Positions 33,294-42,366 of a DNA stretch of 64,000 nucleotides are shown here, in pieces. The position numbers and the translations under genes were made by a program. Positions within the stretch are counted from its first letter, which is position 1. Each line of letters opens with the position of its first letter. Below the pieces are notes generated by a model. That model was not told the origin of the DNA. It ran no database searches and saw nothing but the letters and a program-made list of their open reading frames with translations. Origin of the DNA: Paracoccaceae bacterium (GTDB lineage: Bacteria > Pseudomonadota > Alphaproteobacteria > Rhodobacterales > Rhodobacteraceae); assembly GCA_029243395.1 (NCBI GenBank), contig JAQWSE010000003.1:1-64000 (forward strand). Reading direction: 5' to 3'.

Positions 33294-33779
33294 ATGAAAC
33301 CTCTAAACCCTAAAAGTCTTAAACAAAAATATTTCGACAAATATGGAGATATTATTGACACCAGCCAAAAGGTTCCATTTGAAATAAATGATGGTAGGTG
33401 CCTGCGCTATAATGATCTAGCAAATCTCAACTTCACCAATGGTCAGGCCGGAATTAGCCTTTTTGAATCAGAAAAAATAAGTCTACCTTACAGATTTAAC
33501 TTTATGGAAAAACATCCCCTTGGAAGTCAGGCATTCATCCCTGTTTTCGGTAGTAAATTTATAGTTATTGTAGCACGAGATAATAATGGTAAACCGGGGG
33601 ATCCAGAAGTCTTTATCACTAAACCGGGCCAGGGAGTGAATTATCATAAAAATGTCTGGCACGGAATTCTTGCGCCCCTAGAGGATCCTGGGCTCTTTGT
33701 TGTCATAGACTGGATAGGTTCGGGAAAGAACCTTGACACGAATACTTATAAGGACTGGTATTTCATCGAAAAAATCTAG
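33294..33779 (+). CDS. allA: Ureidoglycolate lyase
   Basis: This 161-residue cupin-like enzyme splits ureidoglycolate into glyoxylate and urea. The region GQGVNYHKNVWHGILAPL carries the conserved histidines of AllA, followed by FVVIDWIG. MEKHPLGSQAFIPV is a second family landmark. The length is normal for AllA. It follows puuE-uraD at once and ends convergent with the ureidoglycine aminohydrolase gene, two bases away. Confidence 0.9.
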   Translation: MKPLNPKSLKQKYFDKYGDIIDTSQKVPFEINDGRCLRYNDLANLNFTNGQAGISLFESEKISLPYRFNFMEKHPLGSQAFIPVFGSKFIVIVARDNNGKPGDPEVFITKPGQGVNYHKNVWHGILAPLEDPGLFVVIDWIGSGKNLDTNTYKDWYFIEKI

Positions 33780-33781
33780 GT

Positions 33782-34600
33782 TCAAAGCTTTATGTGACGG
33801 TTTACATTTTTGTATAGTAAGTATCTGAAAGGCTCATCTCCAAGTGCTTTACATGCTTGAGGACAAAAAGCCCTTAAAGCCATGAAATCTCCTGCTTCAA
33901 CATCTACCCATTCTCCATTTAGATAATAAGTTCCTCTCCCCTGAAGTATATAAATTGCATGCTCCATGACATGTGTCTCAGGGAACGGGATAGATGATCC
34001 TGGCTCAAAAGATACAATATTAACATGCATATCATGTCTTAAATCGGAAGGTTCAACAAAACGAGTGGTCTTCCATCTAGGGTCATTAGGCATTTCTTGT
34101 GGGACAACGGACTGCTCGTTTACTATGAAAGCATCTGGGATGACCACATTGGCATCTTTTTCATAAACCTTTCTTATCCAATGAAATTTTGTAAGCGAAC
34201 TAATTTGATTCTTGATTGACCATTTTTTTTCTGGTGGAATATAAGCATACCCCCCTGGCCTCAGGATTTCCCTCTGGTTGTCAATTTCTAGAGATAATTC
34301 ACCTTCAACCACAAATAGTATGGACTCAGCTGATTGATCCGGATCAGGTTTTGTACTGCCTCCACCCTCAGATATTTCCATCAAATAATATGAAAAAGTT
34401 TCTGTAAATCCTGTTAGAGGTTTAGCAAGCACCCAAGAACGGGTGTTAGTCCAACCAGGAAAGAAACTGGCCACGATGTCCCTTATGCAACCTCGAGGAA
34501 TAAAAATATAAGCCTCTTTAAAAATAGCTCGATCTGACTTAAAAGTATTTGGTTCCGGCATACCACCCAAATCAGAAAAATAGTGTATATCTTCTTTCAT
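33782..34600 (-). CDS. allE: (S)-ureidoglycine aminohydrolase, bicupin
   Basis: This 272-residue double-cupin protein matches the AllE/UGHY family, which converts S-ureidoglycine to S-ureidoglycolate and ammonia using Mn2+. The metal site is in ETHVMEHAIYILQGRG (with E, H, and H), and the end FCPQACKALG...RYLLYKNVNRH is family specific. The first cupin (residues about 60-125, with VVEGELSL) lacks most metal ligands, as usual. It is on the opposite strand from puuE and allA but supplies the step between allantoate hydrolysis and ureidoglycolate lyase. Confidence 0.88.
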   Translation of the reverse strand: MKEDIHYFSDLGGMPEPNTFKSDRAIFKEAYIFIPRGCIRDIVASFFPGWTNTRSWVLAKPLTGFTETFSYYLMEISEGGGSTKPDPDQSAESILFVVEGELSLEIDNQREILRPGGYAYIPPEKKWSIKNQISSLTKFHWIRKVYEKDANVVIPDAFIVNEQSVVPQEMPNDPRWKTTRFVEPSDLRHDMHVNIVSFEPGSSIPFPETHVMEHAIYILQGRGTYYLNGEWVDVEAGDFMALRAFCPQACKALGDEPFRYLLYKNVNRHIKL

Positions 34601-34678
34601 TAATGCCGCTCCAAATTGATTTAGACGTCAGTATAACGCAGTATTGCTTTTGTTCAAATTTAAAGTGATTAGGTTAGA

Positions 34679-35659
34679 TTAACGCCTAAAAGAAGCCTTT
34701 TTTATGGATGGATTAATGTTCCGAACAGCCTCTCTCATTGCAATAATTATCCCAGATACCAGAATGATAATAATACCTAAAGCACTCAATAAAGTTAAAT
34801 ATTCTCCCCAAATAATTATTCCCCAAAAAACCGAAAGAACTAAGGAAGAATATTCAAATGGTGAGACTAATCCAGCCACACTCAAGCGATAAGCCTGACT
34901 TATAAGATAGCCGCCAAAAGCATTAGTGATACCAATAAATGCGATTAAAATCCAGTCAATACCAGTAGGCCAAACCCAAGCTTTTGTTAAGAATTGAAAG
35001 GAAGGATGGTCTATAATATCAAAGCGCCCGTTGTGCAAAATACATACTAATATCCCCATATAAGTCAGGAAAGATACTTGGATATAAAAAGCCATAGTAG
35101 ATGCTTTTTCCGTTGGGCCTAATTTTCTGGTGAGGATTTGCAGTAAGGAGTAAGAAAAAGCGGCCATCAACGGTAAAAGGGTTTCCCATCGAAAACTAAA
35201 GCCGAAGGGTTTTACTATCAAAAGAACCCCAATCAATCCTAGTAGTAGTGCAGACCAGCGAAACCAACCAACCTCTTCCTTCAAAAAAACTGCGGCAAAG
35301 AACGTGATCAGGAGGGGGGAAATAAAAAATATAGCTGTGACTTCCGCCAGAGGAAGCACCGCAATTCCAGAAAAAAAACATATGTTAGCAACTACGACGC
35401 TGGAACCTCTAATGAGGTGAAGTAGCGGTTTCTTTGTCCTTAAATTAGAGTATCCTCCTTCTAAAGGGATGATTATTGCTAAACAAATGGTCAAAGCTAC
35501 GATTGACCGAAAAAATGTAAGCTCATAAAGTGGATACTTCCCGGTAAACATCTTCATCATGACATCGTTTAGCGAAAAGAAAAAACACGCCCCGACCGCA
35601 CAAAAAATGCTTATAAGCGGTCTATTCTCCACCCCAGGCACAAGCATGTTCCACCACAC
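34679..35659 (-). CDS. EamA/DMT-family transporter
   Basis: This 326-residue protein has ten predicted membrane helices arranged as two EamA repeats (about 13-150 and 165-305), with the typical early motif FFSLNDVMMK. Such proteins export or import small metabolites such as amino acids or nucleobases. It sits between the ureidoglycine aminohydrolase and an aminotransferase on the same strand, which hints at a nitrogen compound as substrate, but specificity cannot be read from the sequence. Confidence 0.83.
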   Translation of the reverse strand: MWWNMLVPGVENRPLISIFCAVGACFFFSLNDVMMKMFTGKYPLYELTFFRSIVALTICLAIIIPLEGGYSNLRTKKPLLHLIRGSSVVVANICFFSGIAVLPLAEVTAIFFISPLLITFFAAVFLKEEVGWFRWSALLLGLIGVLLIVKPFGFSFRWETLLPLMAAFSYSLLQILTRKLGPTEKASTMAFYIQVSFLTYMGILVCILHNGRFDIIDHPSFQFLTKAWVWPTGIDWILIAFIGITNAFGGYLISQAYRLSVAGLVSPFEYSSLVLSVFWGIIIWGEYLTLLSALGIIIILVSGIIIAMREAVRNINPSIKKASFRR

Positions 35660-35723
35660 AATTTTTTTTGAACTTAGATGTTTCTATTCTTAAAACACCG
35701 CTGACATTAGCGTTAGCCGAAAA

Positions 35724-36935
35724 TTATTTTCCGTCAACAATTTTCTTTATACGGTCAATGGCTTCTTCAATGTTTTCAAGGCTATTAGCGTATGAGAACC
35801 GCAAAAAACCTTCCCCCATTTTTCCAAAGCTAGTACCAGCTATTGTAGCTACACCTGCTATCTCCAAGAAGTCGTCCTGGGCCTTTTGAGAACTTAATCC
35901 AGTTTTGATAATGTTAGGAAAGACATAAAAAGCGCCTCCGGGTTCCTTACAATATACTCCAGGTAATTCATTTAATGCACCAATAATAAATTTTCTTCTT
36001 TGTTCAAATTCATTCAGCATATTATTAACAACATCCTGTGGCCCTTTAAGTGCTGCAATCCCCGCATATTGAGTCGGTGCGTTAACACAAGAATGGTTGT
36101 TTACACATAAACGGGTTGCATATTCTAACAATTGATCAGGCCATACCGAAAATCCTAGCCTCCAACCAGTCATCGCATATGTTTTAGACCAACCATCCAA
36201 AACAATTAACCTGTTCCTTATGCTAGGAAACTCAAGGAGACTAATATGCTTTCGTCCATCGTATAACATTCTACTATAAATCTCATCCGAAAGAATGGTT
36301 ACCTTTGGAAAATTCTCTAGGCCTGCTATTAGAATTTCTATTTCTTGTCTTGGGATTACCCCTCCAGTTGGATTTCCAGGGCTATTAATTATAATTAATC
36401 TCGTTTTATCGGAAATTTTATTGAGTACATTTTCAGCCTTAAATGAAAAATTTAAATCTTCTTCCAGTTCTATGGGGATAGCCTTTGAGCCACTATAATT
36501 TATAACAGATTCATAAATGGGAAATCCCGGATTAGGATACATAATTTCTGTATTTGGGCCTCCAAACATCAAAATGCTAAAAAACATCGTTGGTTTCCCA
36601 CCAGGCATAATAATTATGTTTTCTGGTGAAATTCTTGCTTGGTGCCTAAAATACAAATCTTCTGACACGGCTTCTCTTAATGGTAATATACCGTTCGCTG
36701 GAGTATAACCATGATGACCATCCTTAAGTGCTTTGATAGCTGCCTCAACAATATGATCTGCCGTTTTAAAATCAGGTTGCCCAATGCCAAGATTAATTAT
36801 ATTTTTGCCTTTCAACGAAAGGGCTTGAGCGCGGGCAAGAACTTCAAAAGCAGACTCAGTTCCTAAACGGAACAAATTTTCTGAATGCTCCATCATCAAT
36901 CCACTGGTTTTTGCAATGCTTATAAATTGGGTCAA
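35724..36935 (-). CDS. Class I PLP-dependent aminotransferase
   Basis: This 403-residue protein belongs to aminotransferase class I/II of aspartate aminotransferase type. The cofactor Lys lies in LDGWSKTYAMTGWRLGF near residue 245; NSPGNPTGGV and the terminal Arg region RFSYANSLENI bind substrate carboxylates. It is not the class V ureidoglycine-glyoxylate aminotransferase. In a purine-degrading locus it could remove glyoxylate by transamination, but general amino acid roles are equally possible. It is 39 bases downstream of the BMP-type binding protein gene, beyond a stable hairpin. Confidence 0.85.
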   Translation of the reverse strand: MTQFISIAKTSGLMMEHSENLFRLGTESAFEVLARAQALSLKGKNIINLGIGQPDFKTADHIVEAAIKALKDGHHGYTPANGILPLREAVSEDLYFRHQARISPENIIIMPGGKPTMFFSILMFGGPNTEIMYPNPGFPIYESVINYSGSKAIPIELEEDLNFSFKAENVLNKISDKTRLIIINSPGNPTGGVIPRQEIEILIAGLENFPKVTILSDEIYSRMLYDGRKHISLLEFPSIRNRLIVLDGWSKTYAMTGWRLGFSVWPDQLLEYATRLCVNNHSCVNAPTQYAGIAALKGPQDVVNNMLNEFEQRRKFIIGALNELPGVYCKEPGGAFYVFPNIIKTGLSSQKAQDDFLEIAGVATIAGTSFGKMGEGFLRFSYANSLENIEEAIDRIKKIVDGK

Positions 36936-36938
36936 TTA

Positions 36939-36964
36939 GGTGAGCCACTTAAATATGGCTCACC
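36939..36964. terminator. Stable intergenic hairpin after the BMP binding-protein gene
   Basis: GGTGAGCCA (36939-36947) pairs perfectly with TGGCTCACC (36956-36964) around an eight-base loop, just after the stop of the binding protein gene at 36975. No T-run follows on the minus strand, so it is not a strong intrinsic terminator. It may stabilise the 3' end of the abundant binding protein message or pause transcription before the aminotransferase gene. Confidence 0.55.
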
Positions 36965-36974
36965 CTATATCATC

Positions 36975-38045
36975 TTACTGAGGGATGTCTCCTTCAATAC
37001 CTTCAACATAAAAGTTCATGCCTAATAGCGTGCCAATATCAGCAGTTTCTCCTGCTGCCAGCCAAGCACTTCCATCTTGCTTGTTAACCGGGCCTGTAAA
37101 AGAATGCAGCTTTCCTGAGGCTATACCATCAGCAATGGCTTGAGCTTCTTTCTTAACGGAATCTGGAATTTTGTCTGACATATCACCGATCACGACCATA
37201 CCAGCCCCAATTCCATCAAAAGTCTGTTCTCCACCTTTCCAAGTGCCATCCATAGCTTGCTGGACCCGCTTGACATAGTATGGACCCCATCCGTTAATGA
37301 TTGCAGTAAGATGTGCGCTAGGGCCAAAAGCACTCATGTCTGAAGCTTGACCAAAAGCATACACGCCAGCTTCTTCGGCAACTGTCATAATAGCAGAGCT
37401 ATCAACGTGCTGCATAATTACATCTGCTCCTTGTTGAATCAATGTTTTTGCGGCATCAGCCTCTTTAGCTGGATCATACCAAGTGAAAATCCATATAATT
37501 TTAAATTCAACATTTGGATTTGCAGCCTTTGCAGCTAGATATGCAGAATTTATTCCCCTAACCACCTCTGGGATAGGAAAGGAAGCAACATAACCAATCG
37601 TATTTGATTTTGTCATTTTACCAGCTACATGGCCAATTACAGATCTTCCTTCATAAAATCTAGCACTATAAGTAGAAACATTATCAGCTGTTTTGTACCC
37701 TGTGGCATGTTCAAACTTCACATTTGGAAATTTCTTAGCAACATTTAAGACAGGGTCCATGTAACCAAATGAAGTAGCAAATATCATATCTACGCCTGAT
37801 AATGCCATTTGGGTCATCACCCGTTCTGAATCAGCGCTTTCAGGCACGTTTTCCTGAAACACTGTTTCAACTTTTCCACCAAAGGCTTCGTCTACGGATT
37901 TTCGACCGACATCATGTTGATAATTCCAACCATGATCACCTGGTGGTCCAATATAGATAAAACCTACTTTCATGTCTGCTGCAAATGCAAAACATGAAAT
38001 CATTAAACTAGATAGTACTAGTAAAGATACCCTTAATAGTTTCAT
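36975..38045 (-). CDS. BMP-family (basic membrane protein) ABC transporter substrate-binding protein
   Basis: This is a periplasmic binding protein of the BMP/Med/PnrA family, which binds nucleosides or purine bases. The start is placed at the ATG at 38045 (MKLLRVSLLVLSSLMI), giving 356 residues with a clean signal peptide, because AAGGAG lies six bases upstream; ten further residues would be open upstream. GFIYIGPPGDHGWNYQHDVG near the mature N-terminus is characteristic. It begins an ABC operon in reverse order: ATPase, two permeases, then this gene. With purine ring-opening genes on both sides, a purine or nucleoside ligand is likely. Confidence 0.88.
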   Translation of the reverse strand: MKLLRVSLLVLSSLMISCFAFAADMKVGFIYIGPPGDHGWNYQHDVGRKSVDEAFGGKVETVFQENVPESADSERVMTQMALSGVDMIFATSFGYMDPVLNVAKKFPNVKFEHATGYKTADNVSTYSARFYEGRSVIGHVAGKMTKSNTIGYVASFPIPEVVRGINSAYLAAKAANPNVEFKIIWIFTWYDPAKEADAAKTLIQQGADVIMQHVDSSAIMTVAEEAGVYAFGQASDMSAFGPSAHLTAIINGWGPYYVKRVQQAMDGTWKGGEQTFDGIGAGMVVIGDMSDKIPDSVKKEAQAIADGIASGKLHSFTGPVNKQDGSAWLAAGETADIGTLLGMNFYVEGIEGDIPQ

Positions 38046-38077
38046 TTTAACTCCTTCCAATAAACTTTGTGTCATCC

Positions 38078-39007
38078 TTATAGTCCAAAAAATGTTTTTC
38101 CAAGAGATCTCGGCGCTTCTAAAGAACCCCTCGATCTCCGAGCCGACATAAAAACTAATACCCCTATAGTGACCAAATATGGTGACATAGACAAGAGGGC
38201 AACATTAATTTCTAAACCAAGTGCCTGTAAGTTTAGCTGTAAAAGGGTAACTCCTCCAAAAATATAAGCCCCAATGAGTAGTCTAAACGGTTGCCAGCTA
38301 GCAAAAACAACAAGTGCAAGCGCTATCCAGCCGGCTCCTGCCGTCATGCCCTCAGTCCATTGCGGAACTCTCACTAGCGAAAGATAGCCTCCACCCAATC
38401 CAGCAAAAGCCCCTCCAACTAGGATAGCACCAAATCGAATCAGAATTACATTATAGCCTAAAGCATGTGCGCTATCATGGTTCTCTCCAACTGCTTTTAA
38501 TATCAAGCCAAGTCGAAAATTTCTAAATAAGAAATAGACTGCTGCCACTGCCAATATGGAAAAATAAATGATAGGATCATGTTGGAAAAGAATTACTCCT
38601 AAAATAGGGATTTCAGACAAAATCGGTATGTGAAGATCGGAAAATGCTGCTGGTTTAATCCCCGTATAGGAGTGCCCAAGCAAAGATGAAAGACCCAGAC
38701 CAAAAAGAGTTAAAGCCAAACCAGAAGCAACTTGATTAGCCCTGAATATTTGAGTTACTAGAGCAAAAATGAAAGCTATGGCAGCACCTCCTAATATAGA
38801 AAAAAGAAACCCAACCCAAGGGGATCCAGTTTCTATGGTGGCGATAAAACCCGCTATGGCACCAAATATCATCATCCCTTCAACACCTAGGTTTAAAACA
38901 CCCGTTTTCTCAACAATTAACTCACCTAAGGCAGCTAATAAAATTGGGGTTGCTGCCACGATAAGGCTAGCCAAGAGTAATGATATTTTGATGTCACCTA
39001 GGTCCAT
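38078..39007 (-). CDS. BMP-type ABC transporter permease (second)
   Basis: This 309-residue inner-membrane permease has about nine helices and the GLGVEGMM-type motif (seen as NLGVEGMMIFGA) typical of the nucleoside and sugar permease family BPD_transp_2. It pairs with the permease at 39057. It lies 32 bases before the binding protein gene and 49 after the first permease. The family members NupQ or YufQ are the closest in kind. Confidence 0.87.
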   Translation of the reverse strand: MDLGDIKISLLLASLIVAATPILLAALGELIVEKTGVLNLGVEGMMIFGAIAGFIATIETGSPWVGFLFSILGGAAIAFIFALVTQIFRANQVASGLALTLFGLGLSSLLGHSYTGIKPAAFSDLHIPILSEIPILGVILFQHDPIIYFSILAVAAVYFLFRNFRLGLILKAVGENHDSAHALGYNVILIRFGAILVGGAFAGLGGGYLSLVRVPQWTEGMTAGAGWIALALVVFASWQPFRLLIGAYIFGGVTLLQLNLQALGLEINVALLSMSPYLVTIGVLVFMSARRSRGSLEAPRSLGKTFFGL

Positions 39008-39056
39008 TTCTTATTCCATATTGTTATAAAATATAATGTCATCTTTATTTAGCTGT

Positions 39057-40142
39057 CTATTTACGAATTGGTGTCTTAACTGAAATTTTATAAGTAACTA
39101 ATAGATCGGTAGACAATAGGAAAAACAACAACATACCTTGAAAAACTTGGATAGCGGCAGCCGGAATATTCATCATGAATTGGGCTAGTTCGCCTCCGAC
39201 ATAGGTTAAGGACATTAAGAGACCTGCAAGCAAAATACCTACAGGATTTAAGCGTCCTAAAAATGCAACTATTATAGCCGTAAAACCATACCCTACATTG
39301 AAATCAATATTGATAAGCCCTGCTGGACCTGTAAGTTCAAACATCCCTGCTACTCCGGCTAACCCACCAGAAAGGCCTAAACAAAAAATAATGATATAGC
39401 GTAAATCCACCCCAGCAAAATTAGCAGCCCTGGGGGCTTGCCCTATCAATTTTATATGAAAACCTGTCCTGTGATAACTCAAAAAATAAGTTAACAGAAT
39501 GACCCCTAAAAATGCAGAAATAACCCCCAAGTGAATACCCGTCCCAGAGATCAATTCAGGGTTTGCAGCAGACGAGTATTTGCTCAAGTCCCTGGAACCA
39601 GGAAATCCTAATCCTTCAGGATTACGAAGAAATCCAACTGAAGCCAGAGCCAAAATTTGTTCAGCAACATAAACAAGCATCAGTGACACTAAAATCTCAT
39701 TTGTATTGAATTTTATTTTTAAAATAGCTGGGATCATGGCCCAGATCAAACCGCCCAATATCCCTCCAATGATCATTAAAGGGAAAATGTACCAGGCCTG
39801 CAATGGATATAAAGCCAACCCAATGCTCCCGCTGGCTAACGCCCCCATGATATATTGTCCCTCTGCACCAATATTCCAAATGTTTGCCCGGAAACCAAAT
39901 GAAAGACCAAGAGCGATAAGAATTAAAGGTGCGGCCTTCACGACAAGCTGAGGTCTTGAATATTCTGCAAAAGTTGGACTCATTACTGGATCCCAAAAAA
40001 TTAACTTGATGGCTTCAAAAGGATTTTTCCCCATCAAATAGAATAATAAACCCCCAAATATCATGGTCATGATTACCGCAATAATTGGCGCACTGATCTC
40101 TAAAAATTTCGAGCGATTCTTACGAGGTTCAAATCTCAACAT
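39057..40142 (-). CDS. BMP-type ABC transporter permease (first)
   Basis: This 361-residue permease is of the BPD_transp_2 family with about nine to ten membrane helices and the motif WNIGAEGQYIMGA. It overlaps the ATPase stop by one base and is cotranslated. It corresponds to the NupP/YufP type in nucleoside importers. Substrate specificity rests on the partner binding protein. Confidence 0.87.
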   Translation of the reverse strand: MLRFEPRKNRSKFLEISAPIIAVIMTMIFGGLLFYLMGKNPFEAIKLIFWDPVMSPTFAEYSRPQLVVKAAPLILIALGLSFGFRANIWNIGAEGQYIMGALASGSIGLALYPLQAWYIFPLMIIGGILGGLIWAMIPAILKIKFNTNEILVSLMLVYVAEQILALASVGFLRNPEGLGFPGSRDLSKYSSAANPELISGTGIHLGVISAFLGVILLTYFLSYHRTGFHIKLIGQAPRAANFAGVDLRYIIIFCLGLSGGLAGVAGMFELTGPAGLINIDFNVGYGFTAIIVAFLGRLNPVGILLAGLLMSLTYVGGELAQFMMNIPAAAIQVFQGMLLFFLLSTDLLVTYKISVKTPIRK

Positions 40143-41683
40143 CAGACTGCCTTCCCGGCATCAGAGCTGGTCAGCAGTAATCCCAAAGTCTTTGGATTCA
40201 GTTTCTTGGTATCTGTTGGTTTGGAGAGTTGACCTCCAACTAGGGCGCAAAATACGTCCGAAATCTGCAATAATTCATCGAGATCTTGACTGATAACGAC
40301 TATCGCTGCTCCATCTTTTGCCAAATCAAGAATTCGTTGTCGTATCGAAGCTGCTGCTGCTGCATCGACACCCCAGGTCGGTTGATTAACAACAAAGATT
40401 TTAGGATTTTGTATTAATTCACGACCAATGACAAACTTCTGAAGATTTCCGCCTGACAGAGATTTTGCCAGCGATCCCGCTCCACTTGTTCGAACATCTA
40501 GACTGTTGATGATTTTTTCAGACAAGGACCTTGCTTTGGAATAATTGATGACTCCGTTTTTTGATAAATCCATACGGTGTTCAGCCGTTATTAGTGTATT
40601 CTCCGTTAATGTCATTTCAGGTGCAGCTGCATGTCCCAATCTTTCTTCTGGTGCACTCAATAGCCCTTTTTTTCTTCGTTCGACTGGACCAAGGTAAGTA
40701 ACATCCTGACCATCTAAAAATAAAGTACCTTTCGTCGGGCTTAATTCACCGCTCATCAATCCTAAGAATTCGTCCTGACCATTTCCGGCAACACCCCCCA
40801 CCCCAATGATTTCACCTGCATGCAATCTTAGGCTAATGTCCTTGATCGGAACACCAAATGTTCTTTTTGATTTGAGTGAAACGTTATTTAATTCTAACAA
40901 TACCTTTCCCGCTTTTATTTTACTTTTTTTAGGATTTGAAAAAGAATTTCCCACCATGGACTCAGCAATTTTACCTGCACTTAACTTGCGTGGATCACAG
41001 GTATCCACCACTGTTCCATGACGCATTATCGTTGCTTTTGAACAAAGGCTCCTTATTTCCTCAAGCTTATGAGAAATATATAAAATAGACATACCTTGAC
41101 TAGCTAACTTTCTTAAAACAACAAAAAGATCGGAGACCTCTCCGGGTGTCAGAACAGATGTTGGCTCATCCATGATCATTATCTCAGGATTCTGCAATAA
41201 GCACCTCACAATTTCAATTCGCTGACGTTCGCCAGCTGATAAATTACCAACTATTTTGTCAAGAGAGATTGACAAGCCATATTCTTCAGAAACTGAATTA
41301 ATGCGACTTCGTAAATGGGTTTTCTGAAAAGCTTCATCCATTCCAAGGGCTATGTTCTCAAAGACATTAAGGGCATCAAACAAAGAAAAATGTTGGAAAA
41401 CCATTCCAACCCCTTTAGAACGCGCATCCTGAGGCCCTTTAGGATGAAAGTCTCTATCATTCAATAGCATTTGACCACTGTCTGGTTTCACCAGCCCGTA
41501 AATAATTTTTACAAGGGTAGACTTCCCAGCTCCATTTTCACCCAGTAAGGCCTGTATTGTTCCTCGTTCTAAATCTAAGGAAACTGAATCATTCGCAAGA
41601 ACCCCAGGGTATTCCTTAGTGACACCAATGACTCTCATGACAGAAGAATTTTTCAAACTAGTAGCAGCCATTTCCAATAACAT
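40142..41683 (-). CDS. BMP-type ABC transporter ATP-binding protein with two ABC domains
   Basis: This 513-residue protein has two fused ABC modules. The first has a full Walker A in LGENGAGKSTL and signature LSAGERQR. The second has a degenerate Walker A (GVAGNGQDE) and signature LSGGNLQK, as is usual for the sugar and nucleoside class (RbsA, NupO). The first module probably hydrolyses ATP. It is the first gene of the transporter operon and follows the deaminase gene by 54 bases. The exact start among MLLEMAATSLKNSSVM is uncertain; Met5 and Met16 are alternatives. Confidence 0.88.
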   Translation of the reverse strand: MLLEMAATSLKNSSVMRVIGVTKEYPGVLANDSVSLDLERGTIQALLGENGAGKSTLVKIIYGLVKPDSGQMLLNDRDFHPKGPQDARSKGVGMVFQHFSLFDALNVFENIALGMDEAFQKTHLRSRINSVSEEYGLSISLDKIVGNLSAGERQRIEIVRCLLQNPEIMIMDEPTSVLTPGEVSDLFVVLRKLASQGMSILYISHKLEEIRSLCSKATIMRHGTVVDTCDPRKLSAGKIAESMVGNSFSNPKKSKIKAGKVLLELNNVSLKSKRTFGVPIKDISLRLHAGEIIGVGGVAGNGQDEFLGLMSGELSPTKGTLFLDGQDVTYLGPVERRKKGLLSAPEERLGHAAAPEMTLTENTLITAEHRMDLSKNGVINYSKARSLSEKIINSLDVRTSGAGSLAKSLSGGNLQKFVIGRELIQNPKIFVVNQPTWGVDAAAAASIRQRILDLAKDGAAIVVISQDLDELLQISDVFCALVGGQLSKPTDTKKLNPKTLGLLLTSSDAGKAV

Positions 41684-41737
41684 TGTCCAATAGTTCTCTA
41701 ATAGAGAAAAACTTTACAACAAACCAACCTTTAATCA

Positions 41738-42319
41738 TTAATTTAACGGTATACTATTTCCAGATTTCTTTTCTTGATACATCTCTGATAGTTGATCATA
41801 TTTAAGCTTTAATTTCTTTAGTCTTTGTTTGTAGTCTATTTGCTCCTTTGGGTTAGCTTCCTTAATCAGTTCTTCCATAGAACAGCACTTCCAATAATGA
41901 TTGGTCCGGCGATATTGACCTTTTTCAACATTAAATATTTCTTTAAGGATCTTAAGATCGTGCGGTATTGAAAATCGATCCCGACTTTCATCATAACTAA
42001 ACAAATAGACAAAGTTGTCAAATCCTGCCCACGTGATTGCAGATAAGCACATCGAACACGGTTCATGGGTTGAGAGAAATATCAGATCTTTCGTTAATGG
42101 ATATTTCTTCAACTCAAAAAACTTTTTTAAAACATACATTTCCCCATGCCAAATGGGATTATCCAATTCATGGTTTGTGTCTGCGATGATTACAGAGAAA
42201 TCCGACTTCTTTAAGATAGCTGCACCAAATACCTTGTTTCCAGCAAGAACACCTTTTTCTGTCTTGGGGACTATATCCGTCTCTAAAGCTAAGAAAAGCT
42301 TTTCAATATTGAAATCCAA
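41738..42319 (-). CDS. Nucleoside/base deaminase, cytidine deaminase superfamily
   Basis: This 193-residue zinc enzyme has the two family motifs: H-G-E in PIWHGEMYVLKK near residue 79, and STHEPCSMCLSAI near residue 107. Members deaminate cytosine, guanine, adenine, tRNA adenosine or small heterocycles. It lies directly upstream of the purine or nucleoside importer, so guanine or another imported base is a reasonable substrate, but the long C-terminal tail (about residues 150-193, lysine-rich) is unlike tRNA deaminase TadA. Specificity is left open. Confidence 0.78.
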   Translation of the reverse strand: MDFNIEKLFLALETDIVPKTEKGVLAGNKVFGAAILKKSDFSVIIADTNHELDNPIWHGEMYVLKKFFELKKYPLTKDLIFLSTHEPCSMCLSAITWAGFDNFVYLFSYDESRDRFSIPHDLKILKEIFNVEKGQYRRTNHYWKCCSMEELIKEANPKEQIDYKQRLKKLKLKYDQLSEMYQEKKSGNSIPLN

Positions 42320-42366
42320 TTGATTTCTCCTTTACTGGTAGATTTTAATCAATTGGTTAAACTGAC

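Noticed and set aside
35724-36935. Ureidoglycine-glyoxylate aminotransferase
   Set aside because: The protein is a class I/II aminotransferase with WSKTYAMTGWRLG, whereas that enzyme belongs to class V.
42345-42360. Imperfect palindrome TTAATCAATTGGTTAA before the class II aldolase stop region
   Set aside because: It is imperfect, very AT-rich and lies at the 3' side of one gene, so chance is the simplest explanation.
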